Assembly: GCF_009811415.1 (NCBI RefSeq) | Contig: NZ_BLIG01000024.1 | Span: 186,001 to 250,000 of the forward strand | Length of the DNA: 64,000 nt | Reading direction: 5' to 3' | Origin: Alteromonas sp. KUL106 | GTDB lineage: Bacteria; Pseudomonadota; Gammaproteobacteria; Enterobacterales; Alteromonadaceae | Shown: positions 32,997-46,561 of the stretch, piece after piece | Layout: every line of letters begins with the position of its first letter | Numbering within the stretch: position 1 is the first letter of the stretch | The notes under the pieces: generated by a model | The model's input: the letters and a program-made list of their open reading frames with translations, nothing else | Databases searched by the model: none | Told to the model about the DNA's origin: nothing | Position numbers and translations under genes: made by a program

Positions 32997-34340
32997 CTAA
33001 TTGGCGAGTTTACGAACAGTTTCAGCGATATGCTCTGCCCATTTATGCGATTGGCCTTCATCATTAGACTCAACCATTACACGAATGAGTGGTTCGGTAC
33101 CGCTTTTTCGTAACAGCACTCTCCCCGTTTTTCCTAACGCTGCCTCGGCTTCTTTTTTCGCGTCTTGCACATCACTGTGTGCAAGATATTCAACATCTTG
33201 GTTAGCATAGCGAACATTGATTAAGGTTTGTGGGTACATGTCAAAACCACTTGCTAAATCGTGCAGGTCCATGTGAGAACGCAGCATCGCGGCCAACACT
33301 TGTAAGCCAGCGACAATGCCGTCGCCAGTTGAACTCATGTTCAAGTTCAGCACGTGCCCGGAGTTCTCGCCACCAATAGACCAGCCTTTCTGCTGCAATA
33401 GCTCCATCACATATCTGTCGCCTACGTTACTTCGTGCAAAAGGAACACCCAACTTAGACAATGCGTTTTCCAGACCAAGGTTACTCATTAATGTACCAAC
33501 AACCCCACCCTGCATTTTGCCATTTTTCAGCGCGTCGCGCGCAATAATATAGACAATTTGATCGCCATCAAGCACATTACCGAGGTGGTCGACCATCATT
33601 AATCGGTCGCCATCGCCGTCCAACGCGAAGCCAAGGTCTGCACCCACTTCCTTCACTTTTTCAACAATTGCATTCATGGAAGTAGCACCAACACCGTCGT
33701 TGATATTTAACCCATTCGGCGCAGTTCCAAGTTCGATGACTGTAGCCCCGAGTTCACGCAGGACATTAGGCGCAATGTGATAGGTTGCACCGTGTGCACA
33801 GTCGACAACAATTTTCAAACCGGTAAGCGACAGCTCAGAGGGGAACGTTCCTTTACAAAATTCAATGTAACGGCCTGCTGCATCATTGATTCTGGTTGCC
33901 TTTCCTAGCTTGTCTGAAGCTACGCACGTCATTGGTTGCTCTAGCATATGCTCAATGGCTAGTTCAATGTCATCGTCAAGTTTAAACCCTTGCGCAGAGA
34001 AAAACTTAATACCGTTATCGTAAAAGGGGTTGTGCGACGCACTAATCACAATACCCGCTTCAGAACGAAACGTTTTAGTCAGATAAGCGATTGCTGGCGT
34101 AGGCATTGGGCCAAGTAAACCGATATCGATGCCAGCCGCAGACAAACCTGCCTCAAGCGAAGACTCAAGCATATAGCCTGAAATACGCGTGTCTTTGCCT
34201 ATAAGTACTTTGTTGGTGCCACGACCCGCCAAGACTTTACCAGCAGCCCATCCTAACTTGATAACAAATTCAGGGTTAATATTACTCTCACCCACCTTTC
34301 CGCGAATGCCATCTGTTCCAAAATACTTGCGCTGAGTCAT
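32997..34340 (-). CDS. glmM: Phosphoglucosamine mutase
   Basis: 447 residues, standard. [11 protein letters not shown] at the N-terminus, phosphoserine loop [14 protein letters not shown] (Ser near 103), metal loop DGDGDR and sugar-binding GGENSGH, then [12 protein letters not shown] at the end. It converts glucosamine-6-P to glucosamine-1-P for UDP-GlcNAc, peptidoglycan and LPS. Ten bp after folP in the classic ftsH-folP-glmM order. Confidence 0.98.
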   Translation of the reverse strand: MTQRKYFGTDGIRGKVGESNINPEFVIKLGWAAGKVLAGRGTNKVLIGKDTRISGYMLESSLEAGLSAAGIDIGLLGPMPTPAIAYLTKTFRSEAGIVISASHNPFYDNGIKFFSAQGFKLDDDIELAIEHMLEQPMTCVASDKLGKATRINDAAGRYIEFCKGTFPSELSLTGLKIVVDCAHGATYHIAPNVLRELGATVIELGTAPNGLNINDGVGATSMNAIVEKVKEVGADLGFALDGDGDRLMMVDHLGNVLDGDQIVYIIARDALKNGKMQGGVVGTLMSNLGLENALSKLGVPFARSNVGDRYVMELLQQKGWSIGGENSGHVLNLNMSSTGDGIVAGLQVLAAMLRSHMDLHDLASGFDMYPQTLINVRYANQDVEYLAHSDVQDAKKEAEAALGKTGRVLLRKSGTEPLIRVMVESNDEGQSHKWAEHIAETVRKLAN

Positions 34341-34349
34341 TATTATTCC

Positions 34350-35174
34350 TTATTTTATTGTATTCAGCATTTTCACAATGTTGACAGCATCTGCTGTTTC
34401 TCTCACGTCGTGAACCCGAATAATCTGTGCGCCCATTTGTGCGACAATTGTAGCGAGGCTTATGCTTCCCGCCAAGCGCTCATCCACTTTTCTGTTGAGT
34501 AAATTGCCAATCATGGATTTACGTGACATGCCAACCAGTACAGGATAACCAAGGGCCATCAGTTCAGGTAAATACTTCACCAACGCAAAGTTGTGTTCTA
34601 GTGACTTCCCAAAACCATATCCTGGGTCGAACAGTATCTTTCCTTTTGAAATGCCTGACGCTTCACATACTGCTGCCCTTTCTAACAAAAACTGCGCAAC
34701 ATCTTCGACCACATTGTTATAGTGAGGGTTGTTTTGCATTGTGCGTGGTTGACCTTGCATATGCATAAGACATACAGGCACGCCAGCTTTAGTTGCTGCA
34801 TCTAACGCACCAGGCTCTTGTAAGGCTCGAACATCATTTATTAAAGCTGCACCTGCGTTTACTGCTTCTCGCATAACATCAGCTTTACTGGTATCAATTG
34901 AAATAACGCATTTCGCCCTCTTTGCTACCGCCTCTATAACCGGTATTGTGCGATCTAACTCTTCCTGTAATGAGACTTCAGGCGCTCCAGGCCGCGTAGA
35001 TTCGCCACCAATGTCAATAAAGCTCGCACCTTCGTCCACCATCCGCAGAGCATGTTCGAGTGCCTGATTTACATCTGCATGCTTTCCTCCATCGGAAAAA
35101 GAATCCGGCGTGACATTTAAAATACCCATCACATGGGGCTGTGAAAGATCAATAAATTGGTTACCAAACTGCAT
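34350..35174 (-). CDS. folP: Dihydropteroate synthase
   Basis: 274 residues. MGILNVTPDSFSDGGKH, GGESTRPGAPEV, the D-A-x-I-N-D-type segment ALINDVRA, and GMSRKSMIG followed by RVHDVRET are the expected pterin and pABA binding loops. It joins pABA to dihydropterin pyrophosphate in folate synthesis and is the sulfonamide target. About 185 bp separate it from ftsH, with a terminator in between, so it may have its own promoter. Confidence 0.97.
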   Translation of the reverse strand: MQFGNQFIDLSQPHVMGILNVTPDSFSDGGKHADVNQALEHALRMVDEGASFIDIGGESTRPGAPEVSLQEELDRTIPVIEAVAKRAKCVISIDTSKADVMREAVNAGAALINDVRALQEPGALDAATKAGVPVCLMHMQGQPRTMQNNPHYNNVVEDVAQFLLERAAVCEASGISKGKILFDPGYGFGKSLEHNFALVKYLPELMALGYPVLVGMSRKSMIGNLLNRKVDERLAGSISLATIVAQMGAQIIRVHDVRETADAVNIVKMLNTIK

Positions 35175-35312
35175 GAGTTACCTGCGTTATCGTTTTACTT
35201 ATTTAAAGCGTTAGAGCGTACTGATATGTACCTTACTCGATTTTTAAAATTGAGCAGTATAGTGAGACTTTACACTAACTAAATTTTTTGAATTTAAATC
35301 GCTGCGCTGCAA

Positions 35313-35345
35313 TAAAAAAAACGCCAGGTTTACTGGCGTTTTTTA
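35313..35345 (-). terminator. Terminator of ftsH
   Basis: AACGCCAG-GTTTA-CTGGCGTT flanked by A8 and T6; symmetrical and able to work on both strands. On the minus strand it follows the ftsH stop by 16 bases. Confidence 0.88.
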
Positions 35346-35360
35346 AATCAGGCTATGCGC

Positions 35361-37298
35361 TTAGCTCGGGATATCGCCCGGCTTGCCGACAGACGGCTTA
35401 TCTACACCGTCGTTCTTAATTTCGCCCTCACGAACTGGGGCACCACCACTCGGCTTGTCACCACCAGACGGTTTGCTGTCATCCCAATCGGCAGGAGGAC
35501 GAACGTCAGTGCGATTCATCAGATCATCGATTTGCTTGGCATCAATGGTCTCGTACTTCATCAACGCATCCTTCATCGAATGCAATATATCGATGTTTTC
35601 TTCAAGAATTTTCTGAGCGCGCTCATAGTTGCGGTCGATCAGTGACTTGATTTCGGCATCAATTGCTCGTGCTGTGTCGTCAGACATATTTGTCGCCTTC
35701 GACATCGATTTGCCCAAGAACACTTCACCTTCGTCTTCAGCATAGAGCATCGGGCCCATTTTGCTCGACAAGCCCCACTGTGTCACCATCTTGCGTGCAA
35801 TTTCAGTAGCACGTTCGATGTCGTTAGACGCGCCCGTTGTTACTTTGTCGTCACCGTAAATAATTGCTTCAGCAATTCGTCCACCAAACAAGCTAGAAAT
35901 CATGCTTTCTAGATGCTGTTTAGAATGGCTCACACGGTCCTGTTCAGGCAAGTACATTGTCACACCCAACGCTCTACCGCGCGGAATAATCGACACTTTG
36001 TAAACAGGATCGTGCTCTGGCACCAAGCGGCCAACAATAGCATGGCCCGCTTCATGATAAGCCGTCATCTCTTTTTCAGATTCAGACATTACCATTGACT
36101 TACGCTCAGAGCCCATCATGATTTTGTCTTTCGCTTTCTCAAACTCTTCCATCGAAACAAGGCGCTTATTGCCGCGAGCAGCGAATAATGCAGCTTCGTT
36201 TACGAGGTTGGCCAGATCAGCACCTGAGAAGCCTGGTGTACCGCGAGCAATAACTGACGGTTCTACGTTATCAGCTACTGGCACTTTACGAATGTGAACC
36301 TTAAGAATTTGTTCACGACCGCGAATATCTGGCAGACCAACAACAACCTGGCGGTCAAAACGGCCTGGACGAAGCAACGCAGGATCTAGTACGTCAGGGC
36401 GGTTAGTTGCCGCAATAACGATGATACCTTCATGACCTTCAAAGCCGTCCATTTCAACAAGCATCTGGTTGAGGGTTTGCTCACGTTCGTCGTGACCACC
36501 GCCTAAACCGGCGCCACGTTGACGGCCCACTGCATCAATCTCATCGATGAAGATGATACACGGCGCTGCTTTTTTCGCTTGTTCGAACATGTCACGCACA
36601 CGGGATGCGCCAACACCTACAAACATTTCAACGAAGTCAGAACCTGATATGGTGAAGAACGGTACTTTTGCTTCGCCCGCGATGGCTTTTGCAAGCAACG
36701 TTTTACCCGTACCAGGAGGACCTACCATCAATACGCCCTTCGGAATTTTACCGCCTAGCTTTTGGAACTTAGATGGGTCGCGTAAGAAGTCTACCAATTC
36801 AGATACATCTTCTTTTGCTTCGTCACAGCCCGCCACGTCAGCAAATGTCGTCTTGATTTGGTCTTCACCCAATAAGCGTGCTTTGCTTTTTCCGAAAGAC
36901 ATAGCGCCACGGCCGCCGCCACCCTGCATTTGACGCATGAAGAAAATCCATACACCAATAAGTAGAAGCATGGGGAACCATGAGATAAAGATTGAAGTAA
37001 GAAGAGATTGTTCTTCTGGTGGTTCGCCATAAACCCTTACATCGTTCTTAACTAAGTCAGAGACTAACTTGTCGTCGAAGTAAGGTACGAAAGTTTGGAA
37101 AGTTTCGCCTGAACGCTTAGTACCGCGAATTTCGCCACTATTATTAATGCGAACTTCACGAATATTTCCCTGCTCTGCTTCTCTCAAAAACGTTGTATAG
37201 TCAGTTTGCGAACGAGACGATTCACTCGGTGAAAAGCTCTGGAAAACCGACATTAAAACAACGGCGATGACTAACCATAAGATTAAATTTTTTGCCAT
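35361..37298 (-). CDS. ftsH: ATP-dependent zinc metalloprotease FtsH
   Basis: 645 residues from ATG 37298 ([20 protein letters not shown], as in E. coli); an in-frame TTG three codons earlier is less likely. Two membrane helices (about 4-22 and 98-118), AAA domain with GPPGTGKT (about 193-200), [14 protein letters not shown] and the SRH arginines, then the protease domain with zinc motif HEAGH (about 415). The tail has repeats of GGDKPSGG type. It degrades LpxC, SecY and other membrane proteins. Downstream of rlmE as in most gammaproteobacteria. Confidence 0.98.
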   Translation of the reverse strand: MAKNLILWLVIAVVLMSVFQSFSPSESSRSQTDYTTFLREAEQGNIREVRINNSGEIRGTKRSGETFQTFVPYFDDKLVSDLVKNDVRVYGEPPEEQSLLTSIFISWFPMLLLIGVWIFFMRQMQGGGGRGAMSFGKSKARLLGEDQIKTTFADVAGCDEAKEDVSELVDFLRDPSKFQKLGGKIPKGVLMVGPPGTGKTLLAKAIAGEAKVPFFTISGSDFVEMFVGVGASRVRDMFEQAKKAAPCIIFIDEIDAVGRQRGAGLGGGHDEREQTLNQMLVEMDGFEGHEGIIVIAATNRPDVLDPALLRPGRFDRQVVVGLPDIRGREQILKVHIRKVPVADNVEPSVIARGTPGFSGADLANLVNEAALFAARGNKRLVSMEEFEKAKDKIMMGSERKSMVMSESEKEMTAYHEAGHAIVGRLVPEHDPVYKVSIIPRGRALGVTMYLPEQDRVSHSKQHLESMISSLFGGRIAEAIIYGDDKVTTGASNDIERATEIARKMVTQWGLSSKMGPMLYAEDEGEVFLGKSMSKATNMSDDTARAIDAEIKSLIDRNYERAQKILEENIDILHSMKDALMKYETIDAKQIDDLMNRTDVRPPADWDDSKPSGGDKPSGGAPVREGEIKNDGVDKPSVGKPGDIPS

Positions 37299-37408
37299 AT
37301 CGCTCAATGCTACTAACCTCTATAAACCCGAGTTGCGTGTATATTCAACAAGTTGTTTATTGAATAAACGACACAACCCGCAACGAAAACCGCTTAAGCC
37401 AAAGCGTA

Positions 37409-38038
37409 CTACACTTTATACCCACAAGCCACCAAATACACCTCACGAGAACGCGATCTGGACGAGTCGGGTTTACGTGTCTTAATAGTGGTGAAAGATT
37501 GTTTGAGTGCGTTCATGAACTCCACAAATCCTTCGCCTTGGAACACCTTTATAACAAAGGAACCACCAGGCTTTAAAACTTGATGACACATATCGAGCGC
37601 TAATTCACAAAGGTACATAGAGCGCGACTGGTCAACAGCTGCATTACCTGCAAGGTTCGGTGCCATATCAGACAACACTATATCTACGGTGTTCCCACCG
37701 ATTCTGTTCAATAGTGCGTCAAGAACCGCGTCCTCTCTAAAATCACCTTGTAGAAAATCGACTCCAACTATTGGATCCATGGGCAAAATATCGCACGCAA
37801 TAACTTGACCATTTTCGCCGACAAGCTGTGCGGCCAATTGTGACCAGCCACCGGGCGCCGCGCCGAGGTCTACAAGTGTCATTCCTGGTTTAATAAGCTT
37901 ATCTTTTTTATGGATTTCTTCCAATTTATAGATAGCTCGCGATCGCCAACCTTCCTTCTGCGCTTTTTGCACATAATGGTCGTTAACGTGTTCTGTGAGC
38001 CAGCGTTTACTGCTGGCGGAGTGTTTCTTTTTTGTCAT
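37409..38038 (-). CDS. rlmE: 23S rRNA (uridine-2552-2'-O) methyltransferase
   Basis: 209 residues. [19 protein letters not shown] at the start, SAM-binding [23 protein letters not shown] and the K in [13 protein letters not shown], giving the K-D-K-E tetrad of RrmJ/FtsJ. It methylates U2552 in the A-loop of 23S rRNA, late in 50S assembly. It begins divergently from yhbY, another 50S-related gene, with about 95 bp between the starts. Confidence 0.97.
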   Translation of the reverse strand: MTKKKHSASSKRWLTEHVNDHYVQKAQKEGWRSRAIYKLEEIHKKDKLIKPGMTLVDLGAAPGGWSQLAAQLVGENGQVIACDILPMDPIVGVDFLQGDFREDAVLDALLNRIGGNTVDIVLSDMAPNLAGNAAVDQSRSMYLCELALDMCHQVLKPGGSFVIKVFQGEGFVEFMNALKQSFTTIKTRKPDSSRSRSREVYLVACGYKV

Positions 38039-38133
38039 TCCAATACAATGTCATTAGGATTGTAGAGAAGATGGCGTTAGAATACGTTATTTCAAGCATA
38101 AACTAACAGATTAATTGTAAGAATTATTAATAC

Positions 38134-38427
38134 ATGAAACTTTCAAACAAACAGAAACAATTTCTTAAAGGCCTAGCACACCCGTTAAAACCCGTAGTGC
38201 AGCTAGGCGCAAACGGCCTTACTGAAGGGGTGGTTGCAGAAATTGACAATGCTCTAAATCACCACGAATTAATTAAAGTTAAGGTGCCAACTGATGATCG
38301 TGAAGAAAAAGCGCTCATCATGGACGCCATTGTTCGTGAAACCAATGCAGTAAAGCTTCAGGTAATCGGCCATACGCTAATTATTTACCGTCAAAGTGAA
38401 GACTGTAAAATTCAGTTGCCAAAATAA
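38134..38427 (+). CDS. yhbY: CRM-domain RNA-binding protein YhbY
   Basis: 97 residues. The single CRM domain is obvious: LSNKQKQFLKGLAHPLKPVV, then QLGANGLTEGVVAEIDNAL with the GxxG loop, HHELIKVKV and a final IGHTLIIYR. YhbY binds pre-50S particles. Divergent from rlmE as in E. coli; a strong hairpin follows. Confidence 0.96.
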   Translation: MKLSNKQKQFLKGLAHPLKPVVQLGANGLTEGVVAEIDNALNHHELIKVKVPTDDREEKALIMDAIVRETNAVKLQVIGHTLIIYRQSEDCKIQLPK

Positions 38428-38437
38428 CTGTCCATAA

Positions 38438-38470
38438 GGTGCCGATCCTCGCTCGGCACCGTAGTTTTTC
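38438..38470 (+). terminator. Terminator of yhbY
   Basis: GGTGCCGA-TCCTCGC-TCGGCACC followed by GTAGTTTTTC, about 10 bases past the stop. Confidence 0.8.
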
Positions 38471-38531
38471 TTCTTACTTCTCGTTAACATCACATTAATA
38501 TTAGTGAAAAAACAGGATTTAAGGGAAATCT

Positions 38532-39308
38532 ATGACGTTAAAAAATCTTACTGCTATTGTCACTGGTGGATGCTCCGGACTTGGCCATGCGACAGCGATA
38601 GCGCTTCGTGAAGCGGGCGCCAACGTCAGTCTTTTCGACCTTAACGAGGAAGTTGGCGCAGAGCGCGTTAGTGAGTTAGGTAAAGACAACACGCTTTTCA
38701 CTAAAGTGGATGTTCGCGATGAAGCATCGGTTCAGGCCGCTATTGACGCGACAACCGCTAAATTTGGCCCTATCTACTTAGTCGTTAACTGTGCTGGGAT
38801 TGCCCCTGCAAAGCGTCTGCTCGATAAAGAAGGCAACCCAGCGCCGTTGGGTGATTTCCAGAAAACCATAGACATCAATTTAGTGGGCAGCTTTAACGTG
38901 TCTCGCTTAGTTGCTGCCGCTATGGCGAAACAACCGCCTTTGAATGATGAAGGTGAACGTGGCCTTATCGTTAATACTGCATCAGTTGCCGGATACGAGG
39001 GGCAAATTGGACAAACCGCTTATGCAGCGAGTAAAGGTGGTATTATCGGACTGACACTTCCTATGGCACGAGATTTAGCGCCATTAGGCATTCGTGTTAA
39101 TACCATTGCACCAGGCGTAATGGGAACGCCTATGTTACTTGCCATGCCTGAAAAAGTGCAGGATGCGCTTTCGGCTAACGTTCAATTCCCAAAACGTCTT
39201 GGCCTGCCAGAAGAGTTTGCACAGTTGGTCATTCATATGGCCAACAACCGTTATTTAAACGGTGAAACAATTCGGTTAGATGGTGGATTACGCATGCCAC
39301 CTAAATAA
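38532..39308 (+). CDS. SDR dehydrogenase, 3-hydroxyacyl-CoA dehydrogenase type 2 (HSD17B10-like)
   Basis: 258 residues; AAGGGAAA precedes the ATG. VTGGCSGLGHATA, an acidic FDLNEE after the second strand (NAD preference), VVNCAGIAPAKR, NTASVAGYEGQIGQTAYAASK (Ser, Tyr, Lys triad). The CAGIA and GQIGQ-AYAASKGG patterns and length fit the type 2 3-hydroxyacyl-CoA / 2-methyl-3-hydroxybutyryl-CoA dehydrogenases of fatty-acid and isoleucine breakdown. No other beta-oxidation gene is next to it, so the exact substrate is open. Confidence 0.85.
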   Translation: MTLKNLTAIVTGGCSGLGHATAIALREAGANVSLFDLNEEVGAERVSELGKDNTLFTKVDVRDEASVQAAIDATTAKFGPIYLVVNCAGIAPAKRLLDKEGNPAPLGDFQKTIDINLVGSFNVSRLVAAAMAKQPPLNDEGERGLIVNTASVAGYEGQIGQTAYAASKGGIIGLTLPMARDLAPLGIRVNTIAPGVMGTPMLLAMPEKVQDALSANVQFPKRLGLPEEFAQLVIHMANNRYLNGETIRLDGGLRMPPK

Positions 39309-39326
39309 TCGCAAGATTTTGTAGTT

Positions 39327-39352
39327 AAGGGAGCTAATCGCTCCCTTTTTAA
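39327..39352 (+). terminator. Terminator of the SDR gene
   Basis: AAGGGAGC-TAATC-GCTCCCTT followed by TTTAATT; directly after the stop codon region. Confidence 0.85.
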
Positions 39353-39417
39353 TTATTGTATTGTTGAATCGATGCTTTGATTCTACGCTCACAGACGAAG
39401 CAATTTGCTGCAGCGTT

Positions 39418-39816
39418 TCAGAGAACGAGAAACTCGCCAGACTCGTCAATTATCCGTGTGTGCCCTTTTTGATTTTCCTTTGCAGAATACAGCGCCTCAT
39501 CCGCTTTTAACAGTTGAGAGGCAATCACATCAGAATGCGCTAACCCATTCTGATCTAGCACCGCTCCACCTATACTCACCGCTATCGGCTTATCATAGGG
39601 CAGTAAAATTGTGCTAATTGCGCTATGCAGTCTTTCACTAAAACACTTAATGGATTCAATCGTTGCGTTGTAGAGCACGATCAAAAACTCTTCTCCTCCC
39701 CACCTCGCTACGACGTCTGTCTCGCGCACATGCTCAAGGATAACCTTTGATAGTTTGATGAGTACTCTATCGCCTACTTCGTGCCCAAAGGAGTCGTTGA
39801 TATTTTCAAAAAAAGG
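39418..39816 (-). pseudogene. GGDEF-domain remnant lacking its N-terminal part
   Basis: The open frame starts right after an in-frame TAA (39819-39817) and reads FFENINDSFGHEVGDRVL..., VARWGGEEFLIVL, ...SIGGAVL and KADEALYSAKENQKGHTR, i.e. the second two thirds of a diguanylate cyclase domain (132 residues) with an intact GGEEF signature. The start of the domain, including the first metal-binding Asp and the DxLTxLxNR segment, is missing, and the fragment begins 12 bases after the stop codon of the Lon-like gene. No good start codon or ribosome site is present. I take it as a leftover of a deleted gene. Confidence 0.7.
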
Positions 39817-39828
39817 TTAACATTTATT

Positions 39829-42225
39829 TTACTCACCTTCCCCGCCGTTCACAATTAACGCAATATTGTATAAACGATTGACAGCGTGGTAGTTAATAGA
39901 GTTTTTGGGATAGCGCCCTTTACTACTGATCTTACCCGCTTCCTGTTCCATCAAGATAGTGAGAGCGTCGTCAACGGTTTCAACCGTATATATATGGAAA
40001 AGCCCTTTTTTCACAGCGTCGATTACTGTCGCATCCAGTACCAAATTAATCGCATTCGATTTAGGAATAATCACGCCCTGTGTACCGGTTAGGCCACGAT
40101 GTTGACACAAGTCGAAAAAGCCTTCTATCTTCTCGTTCACCCCGCCAACGGCTTGCACTTCACCATACTGGTTTATTGAGCCTGTTATCGCCAAGGTTTG
40201 TAGACAAGGAATCTCAGTAAGCGCTGAAATGAGGGCAACCAGTTCACCAAGAGACGCACTGTCACCGTCGATATGCCCGTACGACTGCTCTAGCGCAATA
40301 TTCGCTGAGAGCGTTAACGGGAAATGCTGAGCATACTTGTTACCCAAATACCCGTTAAGTAGCATGACGCCTTTCGAGTGAATAGGCTGACCAAGCTCTA
40401 CTTCTCGCTCTATGTCAACAACACCGCTTGCCCCAGCAAATACAGTAGAGGTAATGCGTGCGGGCGTACCAAAGGCGGTGTCGCCAATATCAAGTACCGT
40501 CAACCCGTTAACTTTACCCACCGCTTTGCCTTCAGTGGCAATAAGCACGTGCCCTTCTTTAATATCGTTTAAAAGGGTTTGACTTACTCGACCGGTACGA
40601 CGTTTCTTAGCACTCAATGCTGTCTTTAAATGATCAAGCTCTAAAGTGTCAGCATTAGATTTCTGACAGAAATAAAAGGCTTCATTTACCAGTTCAATAA
40701 CTTCAGCAAAATGCGCAGAAAGTTTCTCTTTGTGTTCGGCCATTCTCAGCGAGTATTCTACCAGCCTGCACATAGCATTGGCGGTTATACCTTTGAGTCC
40801 TAGCTGTATAAGATGCGCACGTACTTTGCCCACAAAATCAAAAAGCGCTTGTCGCGTAACGGGAATTTCCAAGTCGAAATCCACCAGCACTCTGAACAGT
40901 TCGTCGAACTCATCATCATAATCTTGTAGCGTGTAATACAAGTCACGAGAGCCGAGTAACACGATTTTCACATTTAAATCAATTGGCTGCGGGTTTAGCG
41001 TAATATTATTTACCATTCCCACGTCTTGCTGGGGCAAGTCCATACGCAGGCGTTGCGACTTAATAGCAAGTTTGAGGGTGTCCCACACAAAAGGCTGTTC
41101 AATTAGTTGATCGACATCCAACAAAAGATAACCGCCATTTGCGCGGTGAAGCGCCCCGGGTTGTATCATTCGATAGTTAGTGAACACACTACCATGTATG
41201 TTGGTGTACTCAATTTTACCAAACAAGTTCTGATAAGTTGGGTTTGGCTCGTAGATCACAGGAGCCGCATCATCAAGTTTGTTCGATACTAATACATTAG
41301 GAAGAAACTGCTCTTCTAAGAATATCTTTTTGTCGAAGTCATCGCTTTTTTCTTCTTTTTGCTCTTCGCTATGAATCACCAAAATGGCATTTACCAAAGC
41401 GGTTTTAAGCTGTTTGAGATACTTCATCACCCCAAACTCAGACGCATATTTATGCTCAAGCACTTTGAGCAGCGGCTTAATCCCATGCTCAGCGGTCTTT
41501 TTGTCAAGCTCTCGCAAACGCTCCGAATTTTCGCGTTTCCATGCAGGCAGGCTTAACAAGCTTTCGCTCAATCTGTTTTCTAACTCGTCGATAAGAGCGT
41601 AAAACCCTTCCCGTTGCTCGTCAGTCAACGATGCAAACTCAGTATCACTGATTGGCTTACCGTCAACGATAGGCGAAAACGTAATCGCCCCCCCCTCTTC
41701 ATAGAGTGCTACATCGTTAGCTTGTGCGTAACGCTCTACTGCGTCGATAGCGGCATCATACTTTTGCTCAAACTCTCTAGATATAGAAGCGCGGCGGCGC
41801 TGATATCCAGGATTGTCAAAAGCAATCGGCAAAGAGTCTAAAACATCGTCGATGAGCGCTGCCATATCCTTGTGGAATGCTTTTCCTCCGCCGGGAGGAA
41901 ATTTTAGTGCAACGGGCTCTCGCTCTTCATCGAAGTTGTTGATGTAACAGCAATCATCGGGCGCAGGAAGCTGAGCAACCTGGCGTTCAATGTAATCTTT
42001 CACCAACGTGAAGCGCCCAGTAGCAGGCTCACCCATCACGTAAAGGTTGTAGCCTTTGGTGTTAATGCCCAATCCAAATGTCAACGCCTCACGCGCGCGC
42101 TCCTGCCCAATAAAGGTTGCTTTAAGCGCTTCCTCATCTTTTAAGGCACTGTTTATCGCTCGGCGATTGATGGTAGGTGAAAGGGCGTCTACATCTAACG
42201 CATATAATTTACTGTCTACAGACAT
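39829..42225 (-). CDS. Lon-related ATP-dependent protease (LonB/YcbZ-like)
   Basis: 798 residues. The N-terminal part has an AAA module with a degenerate P-loop (MGEPATGRFTL), an inserted helical region (about 150-300) and Walker-B-like ANGGYLLLDVDQL; the C-terminal domain is a Lon protease with the catalytic Ser in HIDGDSASLGE and Lys in GGVNEKIEG. It lacks the N-terminal substrate domain of LonA. This family (YcbZ-like, up to 800 residues) is common in gammaproteobacteria; its substrates are poorly known. It stands alone, with a GGDEF fragment directly behind it. Confidence 0.9.
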   Translation of the reverse strand: MSVDSKLYALDVDALSPTINRRAINSALKDEEALKATFIGQERAREALTFGLGINTKGYNLYVMGEPATGRFTLVKDYIERQVAQLPAPDDCCYINNFDEEREPVALKFPPGGGKAFHKDMAALIDDVLDSLPIAFDNPGYQRRRASISREFEQKYDAAIDAVERYAQANDVALYEEGGAITFSPIVDGKPISDTEFASLTDEQREGFYALIDELENRLSESLLSLPAWKRENSERLRELDKKTAEHGIKPLLKVLEHKYASEFGVMKYLKQLKTALVNAILVIHSEEQKEEKSDDFDKKIFLEEQFLPNVLVSNKLDDAAPVIYEPNPTYQNLFGKIEYTNIHGSVFTNYRMIQPGALHRANGGYLLLDVDQLIEQPFVWDTLKLAIKSQRLRMDLPQQDVGMVNNITLNPQPIDLNVKIVLLGSRDLYYTLQDYDDEFDELFRVLVDFDLEIPVTRQALFDFVGKVRAHLIQLGLKGITANAMCRLVEYSLRMAEHKEKLSAHFAEVIELVNEAFYFCQKSNADTLELDHLKTALSAKKRRTGRVSQTLLNDIKEGHVLIATEGKAVGKVNGLTVLDIGDTAFGTPARITSTVFAGASGVVDIEREVELGQPIHSKGVMLLNGYLGNKYAQHFPLTLSANIALEQSYGHIDGDSASLGELVALISALTEIPCLQTLAITGSINQYGEVQAVGGVNEKIEGFFDLCQHRGLTGTQGVIIPKSNAINLVLDATVIDAVKKGLFHIYTVETVDDALTILMEQEAGKISSKGRYPKNSINYHAVNRLYNIALIVNGGEGE

Positions 42226-42483
42226 GTTGTTCTATCTTCGTTTCTTTACTTAAGTGAAACCCTAATTAACATTAGTGTCAAACGCTTATCCTCAATAACA
42301 CAGCTTTGTCTTATTAATTGCACAACAAACAACCACCTTTGTGGTACATATAGCAATTTTTGTGTTTAACCTCTCACTCTCTACCACGAGTATTTGTCAT
42401 TGAGGTACACTACATTTGAAACATAATAGCGAAGCGGTTCGTAAAAATACGATCGCAAAACCCAAAAAAGAGTGAGAATAAAA

Positions 42484-43074
42484 TTGAAGACTTGCCCAAC
42501 CCTTCTATTTACGTGTCTTTTTGCCACAGCATACTCATCAACCAGTATTGCTGACGTAAACTATGCAGACAACTCGGGGTTTTCTATTACGAATAACAGT
42601 GAAAGCCAGGCGTCTATCGAAGTGGTGTACTCTCACTTTATTCAGCATGTAGACATGTGGTGGCCGAAAGACCATACGTGGTGGGAAGGTGCCCTACGCA
42701 TCGATGAGCAAGCAGGCGGCTGTTTCTGTGAATCCACCGACACCGCGAGCGCAGTTCATATGCGAGTAAGCTATGTTGAACCCAATAAGAAAGTGGTTAT
42801 GATTGGTGGCTTAGGCCCCCTTCAAGAAATGGGGGTTACGGGCGCACTCATCTGGGAATTTAGCGATATTGAAACAGCGCCCCCTTCAGCCGATAAAGAA
42901 AATGACAAGCGTGTACCAAAGACCAAAGTTACCCTTACCTACCATGCTTCTGGCAACATCCACTTCAATGGCAAAAAAGCGTCGAACGAAGAGGCGGTTA
43001 ATTTAGTCAACGTAGTCGATAAGGTCCAAGCGCAACAACTTAACGCGCTCATTGCATTTAGCGACAAAAACTAA
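42484..43074 (+). CDS. Secreted SRPBCC-like protein, unknown function
   Basis: 196 residues if started at TTG 42484, which gives a clean signal peptide (MKTCPTLLFTCLFATAYSST, cleavage near IADVNY) behind GAGTGAG at seven bases; a GTG at 42472 is the alternative. The mature part has the polyketide-cyclase/SRPBCC outline: an initial strand SESQASIEVVYSHFIQ, the WWPKDHTWWEGAL helix region, CFCES, and a strand with RVSYVEPNKKVVMIGG. Probably periplasmic. Neighbours give no hint to its ligand. Confidence 0.65.
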   Translation: MKTCPTLLFTCLFATAYSSTSIADVNYADNSGFSITNNSESQASIEVVYSHFIQHVDMWWPKDHTWWEGALRIDEQAGGCFCESTDTASAVHMRVSYVEPNKKVVMIGGLGPLQEMGVTGALIWEFSDIETAPPSADKENDKRVPKTKVTLTYHASGNIHFNGKKASNEEAVNLVNVVDKVQAQQLNALIAFSDKN

Positions 43075-45998
<2,924 letters not shown>

Positions 45999-46009
45999 GT
46001 CAGGAAGTG

Positions 46010-46546
46010 ATGAAGAAGCACTTACAATTTGCAGTCGCCGTGTTGGGTACCCTTTTGGTAGCAGGCTGTGGCTTTCATTTAAGAAGTAGCCCTAGCCTTC
46101 CCGATGACATCAACACGGTTGCCATTGAAAGTGCTCGAGCCCACGCGCCTTTAGCGCGTGCGCTCGATAAACGCTTAAACGTTTACGGCTTAACCAGTGT
46201 TGGCGTAGATCAGACCAACCCTTCTAACCAAAACGTGAGCATTTATCTGCTACCAGAGAAATTAGAGCGACAGTTGCTTTCTGTTTATCCTTCAGGTCAG
46301 GTTGCTGAGTACGAACTTATTTACGTTGTTCGATATCGCGTCCAGTTTCCTGGTAAAGAAGCGATAATGGTGCAATTTGAAGTGGTACGTGACTATCAAG
46401 ATGACCCAGATCAAGTGTTGGCAAAGTCCCGTGAGCTTGATTTGATGCTCAGTGAAATGCGCGATGAGGCGGCAGATATAATGATTAGGCGGCTTTCTAG
46501 TCAGGCATCCGCAGCGCAAAGTGCGTCAGCATCCGTGAGTCAGTAG
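46010..46546 (+). CDS. lptE: LPS-assembly lipoprotein LptE
   Basis: 178 residues from ATG 46010 (AGGA four bases before it; a GTG one codon earlier is also in frame). Signal peptide and lipobox LLVAGCGFHLR (Cys near 20) followed by the conserved FHLRSS start of LptE/RlpB. It plugs the LptD barrel and helps deliver LPS to the outer leaflet. Located between leuS and holA as in E. coli. Confidence 0.93.
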   Translation: MKKHLQFAVAVLGTLLVAGCGFHLRSSPSLPDDINTVAIESARAHAPLARALDKRLNVYGLTSVGVDQTNPSNQNVSIYLLPEKLERQLLSVYPSGQVAEYELIYVVRYRVQFPGKEAIMVQFEVVRDYQDDPDQVLAKSRELDLMLSEMRDEAADIMIRRLSSQASAAQSASASVSQ

Positions 46547-46561
46547 GCGACAGAATTCTTC

